A stretch of DNA of 64,000 nt from Lycocorax pyrrhopterus obiensis (taxonomy: Eukaryota; Chordata; Aves; Passeriformes; Paradisaeidae), in contig JACSVZ010000008.1 of the NCBI GenBank assembly GCA_014706295.1, forward strand, positions 4,838,848-4,902,847. Reading direction: 5' to 3'. The translations under genes and the position numbers were made by a program. Below are positions 53,201 through 64,000 of this stretch, in pieces (the first letter of the stretch is position 1; each line of letters starts with the position of its first letter). The notes below the pieces were generated by a model. The model did no database searches, had not been told where the DNA came from, and saw only the letters and a program-made list of their open reading frames with translations.

Positions 53201-55654
53201 CTGAAGGTGGCAATGGCCACATAACATCACCATTCTGTGGCTCAGTTTTCTCATGGGGAAATCAGGGAGGAGTACTTGCTTTCCTTAAACAACAGTTTGA
53301 GAAAAGCTTAGTGGAAAAGCTGACTCTTGTGGTTGTATTTTACAGTTCTGCAGTGATTCCCCTTGCACTATGGATGACAGGTGACATTAGACTGATCCTA
53401 TTGACATAATAACCAAGTACAGATACTGATGGGTCAATGTGTGTCCCTCAAATCACAGAAGAACTTTTGGCTGTAGATCTGATTCTTCTGCAGGAAGAGT
53501 AAATAAAACAACAAAGTAGTGGACAGGTGGCTGAGCTCCAAGTGTCTCTCAGGAGTGTCTCTGCATTTTGAAAGCCTGAGCTGTGGGCTTTCTGTGCTGG
53601 GTTCACTGAGAAGTTCAGGGCACTGCTCATTCAGTCTGTCAAAAGACAAGTGCTTAAAATTGTCTCATTTCTGTACTTAAAGGATCAGAAGATCCAGTTG
53701 GAGAAAAGGTACCGTGGATCTCATGCTACTGAACACCTATTTAGTGTCATTATGCTCAAGTTGATTATTTGCCTTGGAGAAGCAGGAGCAAGGCAGATAA
53801 TAAGATTTTATTATTTTCTGTGTTTACAGAGGTTTTAATGAGTGGGTTTTAACAGCATCATTAAAATTTTATGTGTGTCTCCCTGCTGTATTTCTGAAGT
53901 GGTGTGCTGTACATCTGAGCTTACCTTTTGATTATAGACTGATTATATCTACAGTGGTCTGCTGTTACATTAGACTAAGCTGCTTTAAATTTCAGTTTGC
54001 GTGGTTGTTACAGCTGCGCAGTTACGTAGCAAGTGGTACCTGTATTTTTTATCTCTGAACAAACGTATGTTGTGTGGATTTGTATCCGTCTCAAAGAGAG
54101 GTTTGTCTTTGAGTAATAACATACAATTACATCCTTAATTTGTTTTGTCCTTGTAAGGAATGGCCTAGTCAGAATCAGGAAGTTCATAGAATTGTCTCTG
54201 AATCTCAAAGTACCCAAGATTTTTGCTTTTTGCCTTTTAAAACAGTTTTCATTTAAATGAAGTTTACAAAATTGTCTAGAACAGAAATATCCTTGAAAAA
54301 GTCATTGATATCTTTAAAATGGAATTAGCAGTTGCTAATTGTAACACCTTTCTATGTGTGTATATTTTTTTTGTTAGCCAAATGTTTAATGATCAGAAAT
54401 CAGCAACAATACACGTTAGAAAACTTCTAAACCAGACACTGATTGACACATTCAACAAACAAGCCACATGATAAAAGGCTATGAGCAGAAACTGAATTAC
54501 TCTTTCATGAGAAACTTTCATTGGCTTCCTTTAACATAGAGTTCTTTAATGGACCATGAACATTTGGCAGGTCATTAATGTAGAAGTGCTAAAATATGAC
54601 TGAGTCCTGGGAACACTGATTTTGAAAAAAAAAAAAGGAAAAGAACATGGAAGAGAATAGCCAGTTTCAGCTTCAACGTGCACAGTACTCACATTTTCCA
54701 CAACGACTGCAAAAATGAAGTGCCAAAGTGGACAGGTAGAGATGTAACGTGGGTTTACCAGCTTTTCAGAAACAGCAAAAGTAAAAACATCTGGGGTGCT
54801 AGTGCTTGATTTGGAACAGAGGAGTTAAAATAAACGAGAGAAAGACACTAAAAAAAGTCAGTCACAAGTGAACTCTTCAAGATGTGAAGGATTGAATAAA
54901 CCATATTAGAGGCCCAGAGCACCTTCATAGCACCTGTCAGAGAAGACTTTGAAACAGCCTCAGAAAGTTTAAATCCCTGAACAATAGTGTGAATTTGAAT
55001 ACAAAATAAAAAAGTTAAATCACAGTGACTTTAAACTAAGACATGCATAAGGGCTTGCAAGAATTGCATGTGAGGTGAGCTAGAAATGGCTGAAATATTT
55101 TCAAGAGTGGTCACTGAGTGCAAATTAATCTGTGTTCATTAGGAAAGAAGCTGGTAGGATTCTTGCTCCCACTTTTACAATGGACATTAGAGGTCATCCT
55201 CATGAAGCACAGGCAAGGAAATCACAGAAAAGCTGTCAGAATGAAAAGCAATAAATCTTCAAACCCCTGTAATCTTCCTTCTACTAAAGGTGATTGCCAA
55301 ACTACAGCTAAACTGCCTCTGTACTAGAGCACTGCTGCTGTCTGTTCCTACAGCTGTCATGTAAACTTCTAGTGCCAGGTGATGAACAGCACCGAGGCAG
55401 TAGAGATGTTTATCTGGAGAGTTTTAGTGACAATCTTGTTCACTGGTAAACAAGGATGTGAGGCACAAAACAGGCAAGCTCAATCCACTGCATAGTGCTT
55501 TATATGATTAGACAGCCGGACTTTTTCTTATGATGTGGTTTCAAATCCTGTTTGCTCTTTTGCCCTCAGAGACTCCTGTATTATCAAAATTTTTGAGACC
55601 AAATCTATGAATGCATTTACAGTTGCATCACAACCTTATCTGCTGTCATAGGAA

Positions 55655-55684
55655 GCTGCTGCTGTTGTTGTTATTATTATCATT
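55655..55684. repeat. Compound trinucleotide repeat (GCT)3-(GTT)3-(ATT)3-like
   Basis: Three GCT, then GTT, then ATT-type triplets follow one another in phase. Each block differs from the last by a single base of the unit. Confidence 0.9.
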
Positions 55685-57475
55685 CCTGTTTTTATGATTG
55701 TCACATTTTGTTCCTGTGTTCAATAATCTGGCCCACTGAGTTTTGGCAGCCTGTCTGCTCAGTCCTATATTACCCAGTCAAGTTTTCAAGGATGTAAATG
55801 AGCTTGCTGAATACAGTTTGAATATATAAATGTTCTTTTCTACCAGTTAACATAAAGCCACTTGCAGTGTAGCCTGTGAAACTATTTCAGTGTACGGTTA
55901 TGAATAAATACCTGACTGTGATGTTGAAGTGTAAATATTTCAAAGTAAGCCTAGTACTTAGGGTACAGTCTTTCTCATGTTATTACAACATATTTGGTAT
56001 TTCAGTAAAGAACTGCTTTTTGAAGGTATTGCAAGTTGTAGATGTACTGTTTTCTTGTCCAGTCTTCACTGTTTCCAAGTAAGTATTATAATTCTTATTT
56101 TACAGTAGACTAAAGATGAACATGTTGTGAGAATCTCAAAGCATTAACCACTGTGATAAAGGCTGATGAGGTTGATACCAGTCCTCCATTACTGTAATGA
56201 GTACTGTCTTCAGTGCACTTACTTGTTTCCAGCGGGGACCTCATCCTGGCGCGTTGTGTGTAAGGAGATGAAAAAGGTTTTCAGAGTTTATAATGCACCC
56301 AGGTGAGCATTAGACACACAGTGTCGTGGCATGATCAGTGTGACAGCTGACCCTGTCTTACCAAAACAGTGCCGGCACTTTGTTGCATCAACTGCGACTC
56401 CGCTTTATCATGAGGCTTGATAATGCCCTGCAGCAGAATTTGCTTGCCACAATAACACAGAAGCTTCAGAAAGGACTGTGGTCCTGCAGATCAAAGCAGA
56501 CTGGTAATTACACTTGTCTGTTCTGTGTTTACCTGTGTCAGCTCCAAATTACTTCCAGTCTTACATCTGAATGACATTTTTTTTGTGATTGTATCCGTGG
56601 CTTGACCTTGCTTTTATTTCCTGGCAGACACATTTCCCTGGCCCTAGAAGTAATATTCCTTGATATCTACTGTTTCCCACCCAAGGTGAATTTGTAGGAG
56701 TCTGTCTCCATATATTGTGTTTTTCATGTTAAGATATGCCCAGTTAATACTTGCTGGTGAACAATGCACAGGGAAACACACTTGTAAATTTATTTCTTAT
56801 TTTCTTTTGAGCGATAAAGATGAAAATAAGCTTCCCTGTTTTCTAACAGGCCAGCACACTTTGTCCAGTTTCCCTTTTGAAAGGGAAATAGTGTTTTAAT
56901 CTAACAGAAGATAATTTGCAAAAATACTTACTTTAAAAGGGACAGACATTTCATAGTTTTTTCAGTGTTATGACACTAAGGTCAATGGAAGACTTTCTAC
57001 ATCTTTCTCTTTTATTTCAGGTAAACAGAGAGTATGTTTGATTTCTTCCTCACTCTTACCTCTTTTTGCTGTTGCAGCTTGTGTGCTTTAAATTTCCTGC
57101 CACATGAATATTCTTTATGCTAATTTTTTTCTTAGCTTCTTTGTAAAAATTGTTTTATTAGTCTTGTATCCATCTTCTGATGGATATAAAGAGTGTATTA
57201 TGCATATTTAAAAGGAACCGTAGGACTTAAATAAAGACCCCATATAGTAGTCAGAAAGCTCCAGGTAAAAACATCTCCAAATAGTCTGTGTTGCTGGTCC
57301 AAATTATCCATCAGGAGTGCCTTCTCATGGACAATGGATTGACTGCATGCTGTGTGTTCACTCATGGGAGACAAAGCAGGAAGATTGCTGCTTGCTGTAG
57401 ACATTCCTGATTTTCTGATGAAGAACATTCTTGCACTACAGAACACTCACATTAATTTTTTCCTTCTATATGAAA

Positions 57476-58285
57476 AGAGGACAACTAGAGGATCAGGGCC
57501 AGCCTGGGTTTATGAAAGGCAGGTCTTGCTTGTACAACCTGATCTCCTTCTCTGCCCAGGTGACCACCCTAGTGCATGAGGGAAAGGCTGTGGGTGTTGT
57601 CTTCCTGGAGTTTAAAAATGCCCTTGACAAGGATTCCCAGAGCGTTTTCATGGTGGCAGTGGCTGCTCACAGCTTGGACGGGTGCACTGTTTGCTGGGCT
57701 GAGACCTGGCTGATGGCCGGGCCCAGGGAGTGCTGGTGGATGGAGCCACATCCAGCTGGGGCCAGCACCAGTGCTGCTCCCCAGGGCTCAGTGTTTATTG
57801 TCTCCATTGATGATCTGCACAAGGGCATTGAGGGCACCCTCACTCAGTTGGCAGATGACACCAAGCTGGGTGGGAGTGTTGATCTTCTGGAGGTCAAGAA
57901 GGCTCTGCAGAGGGATCTGCACAGGCTGGATCCATGGGCCAAGGCCAAAGATATGAGATTCAACCAGGCCAAATGCTGGGTCCTGCCCTTGGGTCGCAAC
58001 AACCCTCTGCAGCTCCAGGCTGGGCAGAGGGGCTGGAAGGCAGCAGGAAAGGCCCTGGGGGTGCTGGTGACAGAGGCTGAGCATGAGCCCAGGTGTGTCC
58101 AGGGGGGCAAGAAGGCCAAGGGCACCTGGGCTGTCACTGTCTCTGAAGGTGTTTAAAAGATGTGTGTATATGTGGCACTTAGGGACATGGGTTAGTGGTG
58201 GGCTTGGTAATGCTGATGGAATGTTTGGACTTGATGATCTTAAAGGTGTTTTCCAACCTAAATGTTTCAGTGATTCCATACTTCT
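57476..58285 (+). pseudogene. CR1 LINE reverse-transcriptase fragment with 3' tail
   Basis: The frame 57431-58156 (241 codons) carries CR1 reverse-transcriptase blocks in order: GFMKGRSCLYNLISF, then VTTLVHEGKAVGVVFLEF, APQGSV, the catalytic LADDTKLGG, and FNQAKCWVLPLG. Internal deletions are visible: the block between the first catalytic region and WLMAGP is altered, and the usual residues after PQGSV are shortened. After 58140 the frame leaps to a CR1 3' UTR (ttggacttgatgatcttaaag, then ttttccaacctaaatg, to about 58285). The RT thumb and C-terminus are therefore missing. Although open over 241 codons, it lacks the endonuclease and cannot mobilise itself. Confidence 0.93.
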
Positions 58286-61200
58286 CCTGTGCCAGCCTCT
58301 ACTTGATGTGATTTGGGACTCTGCCAGCTTCAGTCTGTGCACATTGATGTCCTCTCTCTTGCACTGTGTGGCTTGGGGGTTCCTGGTATTGCACAGAGAC
58401 CCTGAGAAGGATCTGTTTGCTATTCTGTGTGGCAGGAGGCAGAGCAGAGAGATTTTAATTGGGCTTTAACTCTTTAGCTGATGGTTCATTAGCGTTTGAA
58501 GCTGGAGTTCTGACCTGGGTGTAACAGTGTGACACAAACCTATTCACAAAGCTGTTCACGGTAAAATTATTTGCAATGCAAATATGTGTTTGGATACTGA
58601 GTATTGTCTTTGCTCGGTGTGTGTTCTGTGTCTGGCACAAGCTCGTTGAGGAAAATGAGAAATGGCTGTAAACAAAGAAGGACTTTGAAGTTCATCTCCC
58701 GCCTCTCTGATCACTAGGGGTAGCTGTTCTTCGGCATTCCATTAATGAGAGTTACCTTAATCTCTGGGAGAATGTGACAAAGAATCATTAGCTGGCATGA
58801 CACAGATAACAGGCATCACTGTACTTCTAGGGCCATGTCATGCGAGATATATATTAATGAGAGACTCAGTAATTAATGACAAGGTGTAGTTTTCAAAAGC
58901 TTTTGACTTATCCAGGCTTTATTTAAGGTATAAAGAATAAAAGGGATGGAATCTAAACATAGTCTTGAGCAGAATTTGCAAATGTTTACAGATTTTGTAT
59001 TGTTAAACTAAAGTGGGACTTAGGTATTCTTTAGCAGAGTGTTTTGTAGTCTACAGATAGGAAATGTATCTTACAAAACTCACGGATCTTGCTTTTCAGT
59101 TGAGTCAAGTTGTCTTTGTTGAGCCTTAGTGAATGAGACTGGTTAGCCAAACAAAGTAAGAAAGTTTTGAATTTTGTTCTGGCATGTGTCCAGAAACTGA
59201 AGAGCTTTTTAGAGTGTGTTAGAAATGAGGTGAATAGTCTCAAAACTTATGGAGGTGAATTCTTCATGAGGTCACAGATGGTACTTAGCATCCTTTGTAG
59301 GAACCACCAGCTTTTAGAGTTTCAGTCCGAGTCTTCTGTGCTGGCTCCTGTCACTTTGCAGTACATGGTGCTAAGGAAGGGAGTTAATTTAGAAGCATTT
59401 TTCAGTTTAGCAACATTTCCTATTAATTTAAATACAAATTCCAGGAGTGGTATGAATGTTGTTTGTGCTCTAAATAAGTGCATGTTGTGCACACATAATT
59501 TAGGGTATTTTCTGGCTTATTGATCAGTGCATTGAATCATAATTTTGTCTCATTTAAGTATGGATTAAAAATTGGATCAGTCTTTCTTTCACTTTACCTG
59601 TTTCAACAGTGTATATAAATCATTATGCAGCAAGGAGCATGACCCATATTTTGTGGAAGCTGTGTTGTGGTGGGTGGGAACCACAGGACACTAATTGCTA
59701 ATGAGAGAGGACTAACTATTGCTAACTCTAGAGGATGCTCACTGCTTCTGTAACAGCAGAAACATATTTGTGACAAATATTTTGTTTCTTCAGTTTTTCT
59801 TCCAAAAGATTGGAGAAAAACTGCTTGATAAAGCCCTGCTTTGCAAGTCCACATTGCTCTCTAATAAGTCAACAAGTAAACCTGTTGAAAATTACAGATG
59901 TTGTCTTCAGAGCTCTTTTCCGAGATGCCATTCTGTCATCTGGCTTGTTCCTGCTCAACTCTCCCTTCTCCATTACTAAACTTACTCCCGTGGTGGGAAG
60001 TTGTTCATTTTCTGACATAGTCTCAGAGTCTGAGACTTCAGTGCCTTCGTTTTATGGCAATGTCTCTTCGTAGCAGGCTCGAAATGGACAAGGCACTTGT
60101 TCCTCAGTGACAATGTGGTTTTTAATTCCGATTAGTCCTTTATAAGTTCAGAGATGGCAGTTTTGTATGAAACAACCTCCAAAATTTAACGTTAGCAAGA
60201 ACTGGCAATTCCTGTCATTCTCTGCCCCATGTTGAATGTTCATTGATGCTGGAACTGAGTTGCTTGATTTTTGTTTCATCACTGATTTCCATCATGCATC
60301 ATTAGAGCCCCTGAGTATGCTTCTCTTTGGTATTTCAGTTATATATGAAAATGAAAGCAGAGTGTTGTTTGTGCTGCTTAGAAGCTTGTTCTTATTTTCT
60401 TTTTCTTAGCTTTATCAGCAAAGTTGCGTACAGTGTATTGAGGTTTAACAGCTCTTTCAAGTAATGCATTGAACCTTTCAGTTTTGTTGTCTTGGTTTTA
60501 TTTATGCTCAGGTTACAGGTAAAATTTGAGTGTATTTCTCTTTCAAAATGATATTGGATGGCATTAGGTTGGATCATTTTTTAGTGGATGAAATTTGTTA
60601 AAAGCAAAGCACTAAATTGTATGTTGCACATTTCCCAACCTTGTGATTGCTACCAAACTACTTTTAAAACTGTTCAGAATACTAAATTAAAAGTGCAACA
60701 TTTTCAGTAAATGCCATACTTTATATATAGTGATAAGTAGTTAAAGACATTTTATATAACGTGGGATCTTTATCTTTTTATCGCATGAGGACTAAGTGGA
60801 TATTATAGTGTATTTCCTTTAGCCTATTTGATCTCCCCCATGCACATAATTTCTGCTGGCACTTGGGTAGTGTTGGCTGCTTGCTGCAAAAACAACCACA
60901 AAGTGAACAGAGCTAGAAGCTTCTTTTTTTTGAGCTTTTGCAGAGTATGTATGCACTCATGTATTCTAAACAAAACCTGCACTTAATGTTTTTGCAGGCA
61001 CTACAACCTTCTTCACTACAACCTTCACTACAACCTCTCAAAATTTCTTAAACATGGATAAGAATACCCAGAGGCTCCCAGTACACATTGCCCACATATT
61101 GTCAGGGACTTCTCAGAGCACTGATGTTGTGCTTCTCATGGTGGATTTGACTGACACGTTTTAAAAGTTGGTTTGTCCCAGTCCCCATAGCCTCTATCTT

Positions 61201-64000
61201 CCAGTATTGCTTAAAATTTCACTACTTTAAGAGAGAGAATGCTTTTTTTTTTTTACATGCTTGCAAGTGCCATGGGATTACCATGATGATTTAATGAAAA
61301 CACATGCTGTTAGACATCTGCCAGCTTTTGGGTTTGGACTTGGCCAGTATGGGGTACATGAAGTGATCCTGTTTGACTGCGTAATTTACAACACAAAGTG
61401 CCTTTTTCCTTTTTCTCAGAACGGCTTCTCAGGGTGGTGTAAATCATACATACCTCCAGTGCCCTGCAGCTCTGTCTGCTGTTCTCCTCGCCTGATCACT
61501 TGGGGGAAAAGTAGTTGTCCTGAAAGATTTGATGGGATTCCCACAAAAGCAGAGAATCTTTTAGTTGGCACCTGCTCTGCTGACACAGGCTGAATGTCTT
61601 TAGGCAAGGAGAAGTACTGGGCAGGGATCATGGCATATCCAGTTATTGCCATCTTCCGACTCCAGTGGCGTGGTTCTCTGTGGCTTTGTTTAACTGTCAG
61701 AGTTTCATTGGATGGTGTGTGAGGAGCCAGGTGTTCCTGAGGCTGGATTAGCAGAAGGACCATCTGGAAGCATTGAGGCTCTTCTCAGCCAAGTTGCCAC
61801 GCTCAGCATGGCTGAACGATGCACCAAGATGGATGAGCCTTCCCCTTTGTCACTGTCAGGCCTGAGCATTTGGTTTGGTTTCTTCAGCTCAGTACCTTGG
61901 CTTTAAGTTATGTCACTGTGAGCCTGCAGTGGCTCTTACGTGTTAGTGCCCACCTGAGGTTTCCTGAGTGTAGCAAAAGTGTGTGTTATATTTAATTTGC
62001 TGTTGTTATGGATGAGTGTAGAAGTATATCAGTAACCTTAAAAAATCATGAGCTGGAGTTTGATAGTCTTAAGCAAGCAAAACTAAGCCCTGGTTCTGCA
62101 AACTCATTTCAGCTCCAAGTATCCTTCTCACTCATGCCTTCTGAGTAGGAAACAACTCTTCCATAATTTATAATTTAATTTCTTTTTTGTAATTACAGAA
62201 GAAACCTTGCCTGGAATATTTACTTTGCCTTTTCTGCTTAGCTTTCCCATTCCCATTCTCATTCTTTTATGATTTTGATTTTGCTCTTATTAACATTCTT
62301 TGCAGACACACGGTCACATCAGCTTTGTGCTTTAAGTAATATGGTTTACTAGAGCATCCATTTTGTCTGACACTATAAGCACAACTGATATAAAGCCTTT
62401 TCATGTACAATTGCTCTTGTGTTTTCTTGGATCCCATTAATGTGATTTTGTTCAATTATTATTTGTACTTGTTTTTAATATATAATATTGTCATGTGATT
62501 GAAGAGGTATTTTTTCTACTTTGGAAGACATACTCTAGTTAAAAAGGAACATATGGCACCCTTGAATATCCCTAAAAAACAGACATTTAAATGTATACTT
62601 TCAGTGTGAAAATTTTAGTAAGTTAATAAAGGAGGTTTCCAGCATTTGTTTTTAGTGCTTGTTGTGGCAGTCTGGAAGCATGGCACCCTGAAGTCTATTT
62701 GATACAAGTGTGTTTGAAAGTGTATTTATTTACATGCAAAAGATGATGCCAAATTGAAGTTACACTTTCAGTACTGGCCCTTTTAATGTGTTTTATACTT
62801 TTGTAAACAATTGATATTTGAAATGATTTCACATTTTTCTTCCCCACAAACACATACAATTCTCCTTGAGATTTTAGAATAAGGAGGTCAGGATATCATT
62901 TGACGGAACAGGAGTGGAGGGGAGGGGTTACAGAAGAGGGCTTACATCCTGCCATACTGTTCCTAGTATGATAGCAAGTATTTTATTCATGGAAGTCTAA
63001 GGTAAGATAAATACATCTAATAACTATCACATTATCTTCATTCTCAGAATTGTGCTCCCAGTTTTACTATATGCTAAAGTCTTTTTCCATGAAACTAACT
63101 AACAGTATTTATGTTTCAAATTAATATAAAATTTGCTTTTCTTTGATTTGGAATGCTTAAACATGGCTCTCAAACATGGTAAATGGAGAGGTTTGTACAC
63201 TTGCTGTTTTGAGGCTCCCATCAGATCAGCCGGGAGTTTTGGCAGCTCTTTCAGTCCAAAGAGGGTTTGTAATGTAAGCTAAATACAGTCTGACATATTT
63301 ATCTGTATTTATTTTTCCATATGTATGTATGAGGATTGTGATGTGTTTGAAGAATGTATCTGTGTGTGTGATGAAATGTACAGATACAGCTAGTAGCAAC
63401 AGCTCTTGAAGCAGCAGGGACTTGGTGAAATTAGGATGGTTCTTCACACCTATTGTGTCCCCCCAGCAGGACAGCGTTGAAATGCGTGCTGGAATGCCGC
63501 GTGTTCTCCACAGGAGTGCTATTGCAGTGTCAATGAACAGTTCTATCCGGAGCTTCCCAGTGTGCTCACTGTTGGGAATCTGTCCCACGGCTCCTGAGGG
63601 GGCTCTAAGCACGGCAAGCAGAGTCTTCTGAGCTGCTGCAGGGGCTGTCCTGCACCACCCAGAGCCTGTTAGAGAGTCCTGGGCGTCTGTGGCTGGGCTG
63701 GGACTGCAGCTCTGCATGGCTGCTGGGTGCCACCTGCAGCTCCACTGGCACTGCCATTAAACGCTACGGCCTCTGGGAAGAACCAGGAGGTGACGTGGCT
63801 TTTGGCAGGGTGGCACTTGATCAGTAATTACATGAGAAACTTCAAAACTATCTGCCAGCTAATAAATGAAAGTGGTGACTGGCTGCCCCTGCTAGAACAA
63901 ACACAAGCACTTCCAAAGAATAAAGAAGACTTCCTTAGCAGTGAACTGTTCCTTGAAGTTGGCAGTGTGGGTGGACTTTGCCTCCCAGCTGCCCTTTGTT
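58286..64000. other. Non-coding stretch, no gene recognised
   Basis: AT-rich intronic DNA with TAAT-rich sequence at 58737-58880, a three-copy 12-base repeat at 60999-61037, and T12 at 61243-61254. The GC-richer end, 63420-63780, contains a 163-codon minus frame (63226-63717) without a recognisable domain. No CTNNA3 exon identified. Confidence 0.5.
60999..61037. repeat. Three-copy 12-base repeat (CACTACAACCTT)
   Basis: cactacaacctt at 60999-61010 and 61014-61025, and cactacaacctc at 61026-61037. The first two are separated by ctt. Confidence 0.92.

Larger units (their letters stand above)
48947..57475. other. Non-coding stretch, no gene recognised
   Basis: Contains homopolymers (T15 at 50215-50229 and A12 at 54625-54636) and the compound trinucleotide repeat near 55655. 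Frames at 51410-51719 on both strands overlap in a GC-richer patch and resemble nothing known. Confidence 0.5.

Noticed and set aside
57167..57186. Perfect 8-base stem with a 4-base loop (tatccatc/gatggata)
   Set aside because: About one such hairpin per loop size is expected by chance in 64 kb. Nothing nearby gives it a role.
63226..63717. 163-codon frame on the minus strand in a GC-richer patch
   Set aside because: No recognisable motif, and no splice sites or promoter that support it.

Overview
The window looks like bird nuclear DNA, from a large and gene-poor intronic region. The reasons are vertebrate-style splice sites, CR1 (chicken repeat 1) LINE fragments with the avian 3' tail, otherwise sparse repeats, and one protein that is clearly leucine-rich repeat transmembrane neuronal protein 3 (LRRTM3). 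I cannot fix the species from sequence alone.

The only protein-coding gene I can support is LRRTM3 on the minus strand. Its start codon sits in a tiny coding part of exon 1 (ATG G at 21103-21100). A 328-base GT-AG intron (21099-20772) follows, and one large exon (20771-19234) then encodes the rest of a 513-residue protein. Upstream, at higher coordinates, lie a probable 5' leader with a 77-codon upstream ORF (21362-21129) and a dense CpG island (about 21430-21840) that is the natural promoter. In vertebrates LRRTM3 is nested antisense inside a long intron of CTNNA3 (alpha-T-catenin). I therefore read the rest of the window as CTNNA3 intron, with the host gene on the plus strand, although I recognise no CTNNA3 exon here.

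Layout: 1-19233 is non-coding, with a probable solo LTR at 4365-4819, an antisense CR1 tail near 7040-7150, simple repeats, and the LRRTM3 3' flank. 19234-21840 is LRRTM3 and its promoter. 21841-27450 is non-coding. 27460-28020 is a second CpG-rich island of unknown function that carries a near-consensus CTCF-type motif. 28020-64000 is non-coding, with two sense-strand CR1 reverse-transcriptase fragments (about 35085-35330 and 57476-58285), a short antisense CR1 scrap near 48912, small tandem repeats, and an AT-rich stretch rich in homeodomain-type cores at 58737-58880.

How it may work together: LRRTM3 encodes a postsynaptic adhesion protein. Its CpG island could also fire on the plus strand, as reported for the sister loci LRRTM1/CTNNA2 and LRRTM2/CTNNA1, giving a truncated catenin transcript. 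The second island, about 6 kb further along the host-gene direction, could be another promoter or an insulator. I found no bacterial-type system, CRISPR array or tRNA, and no other convincing gene.
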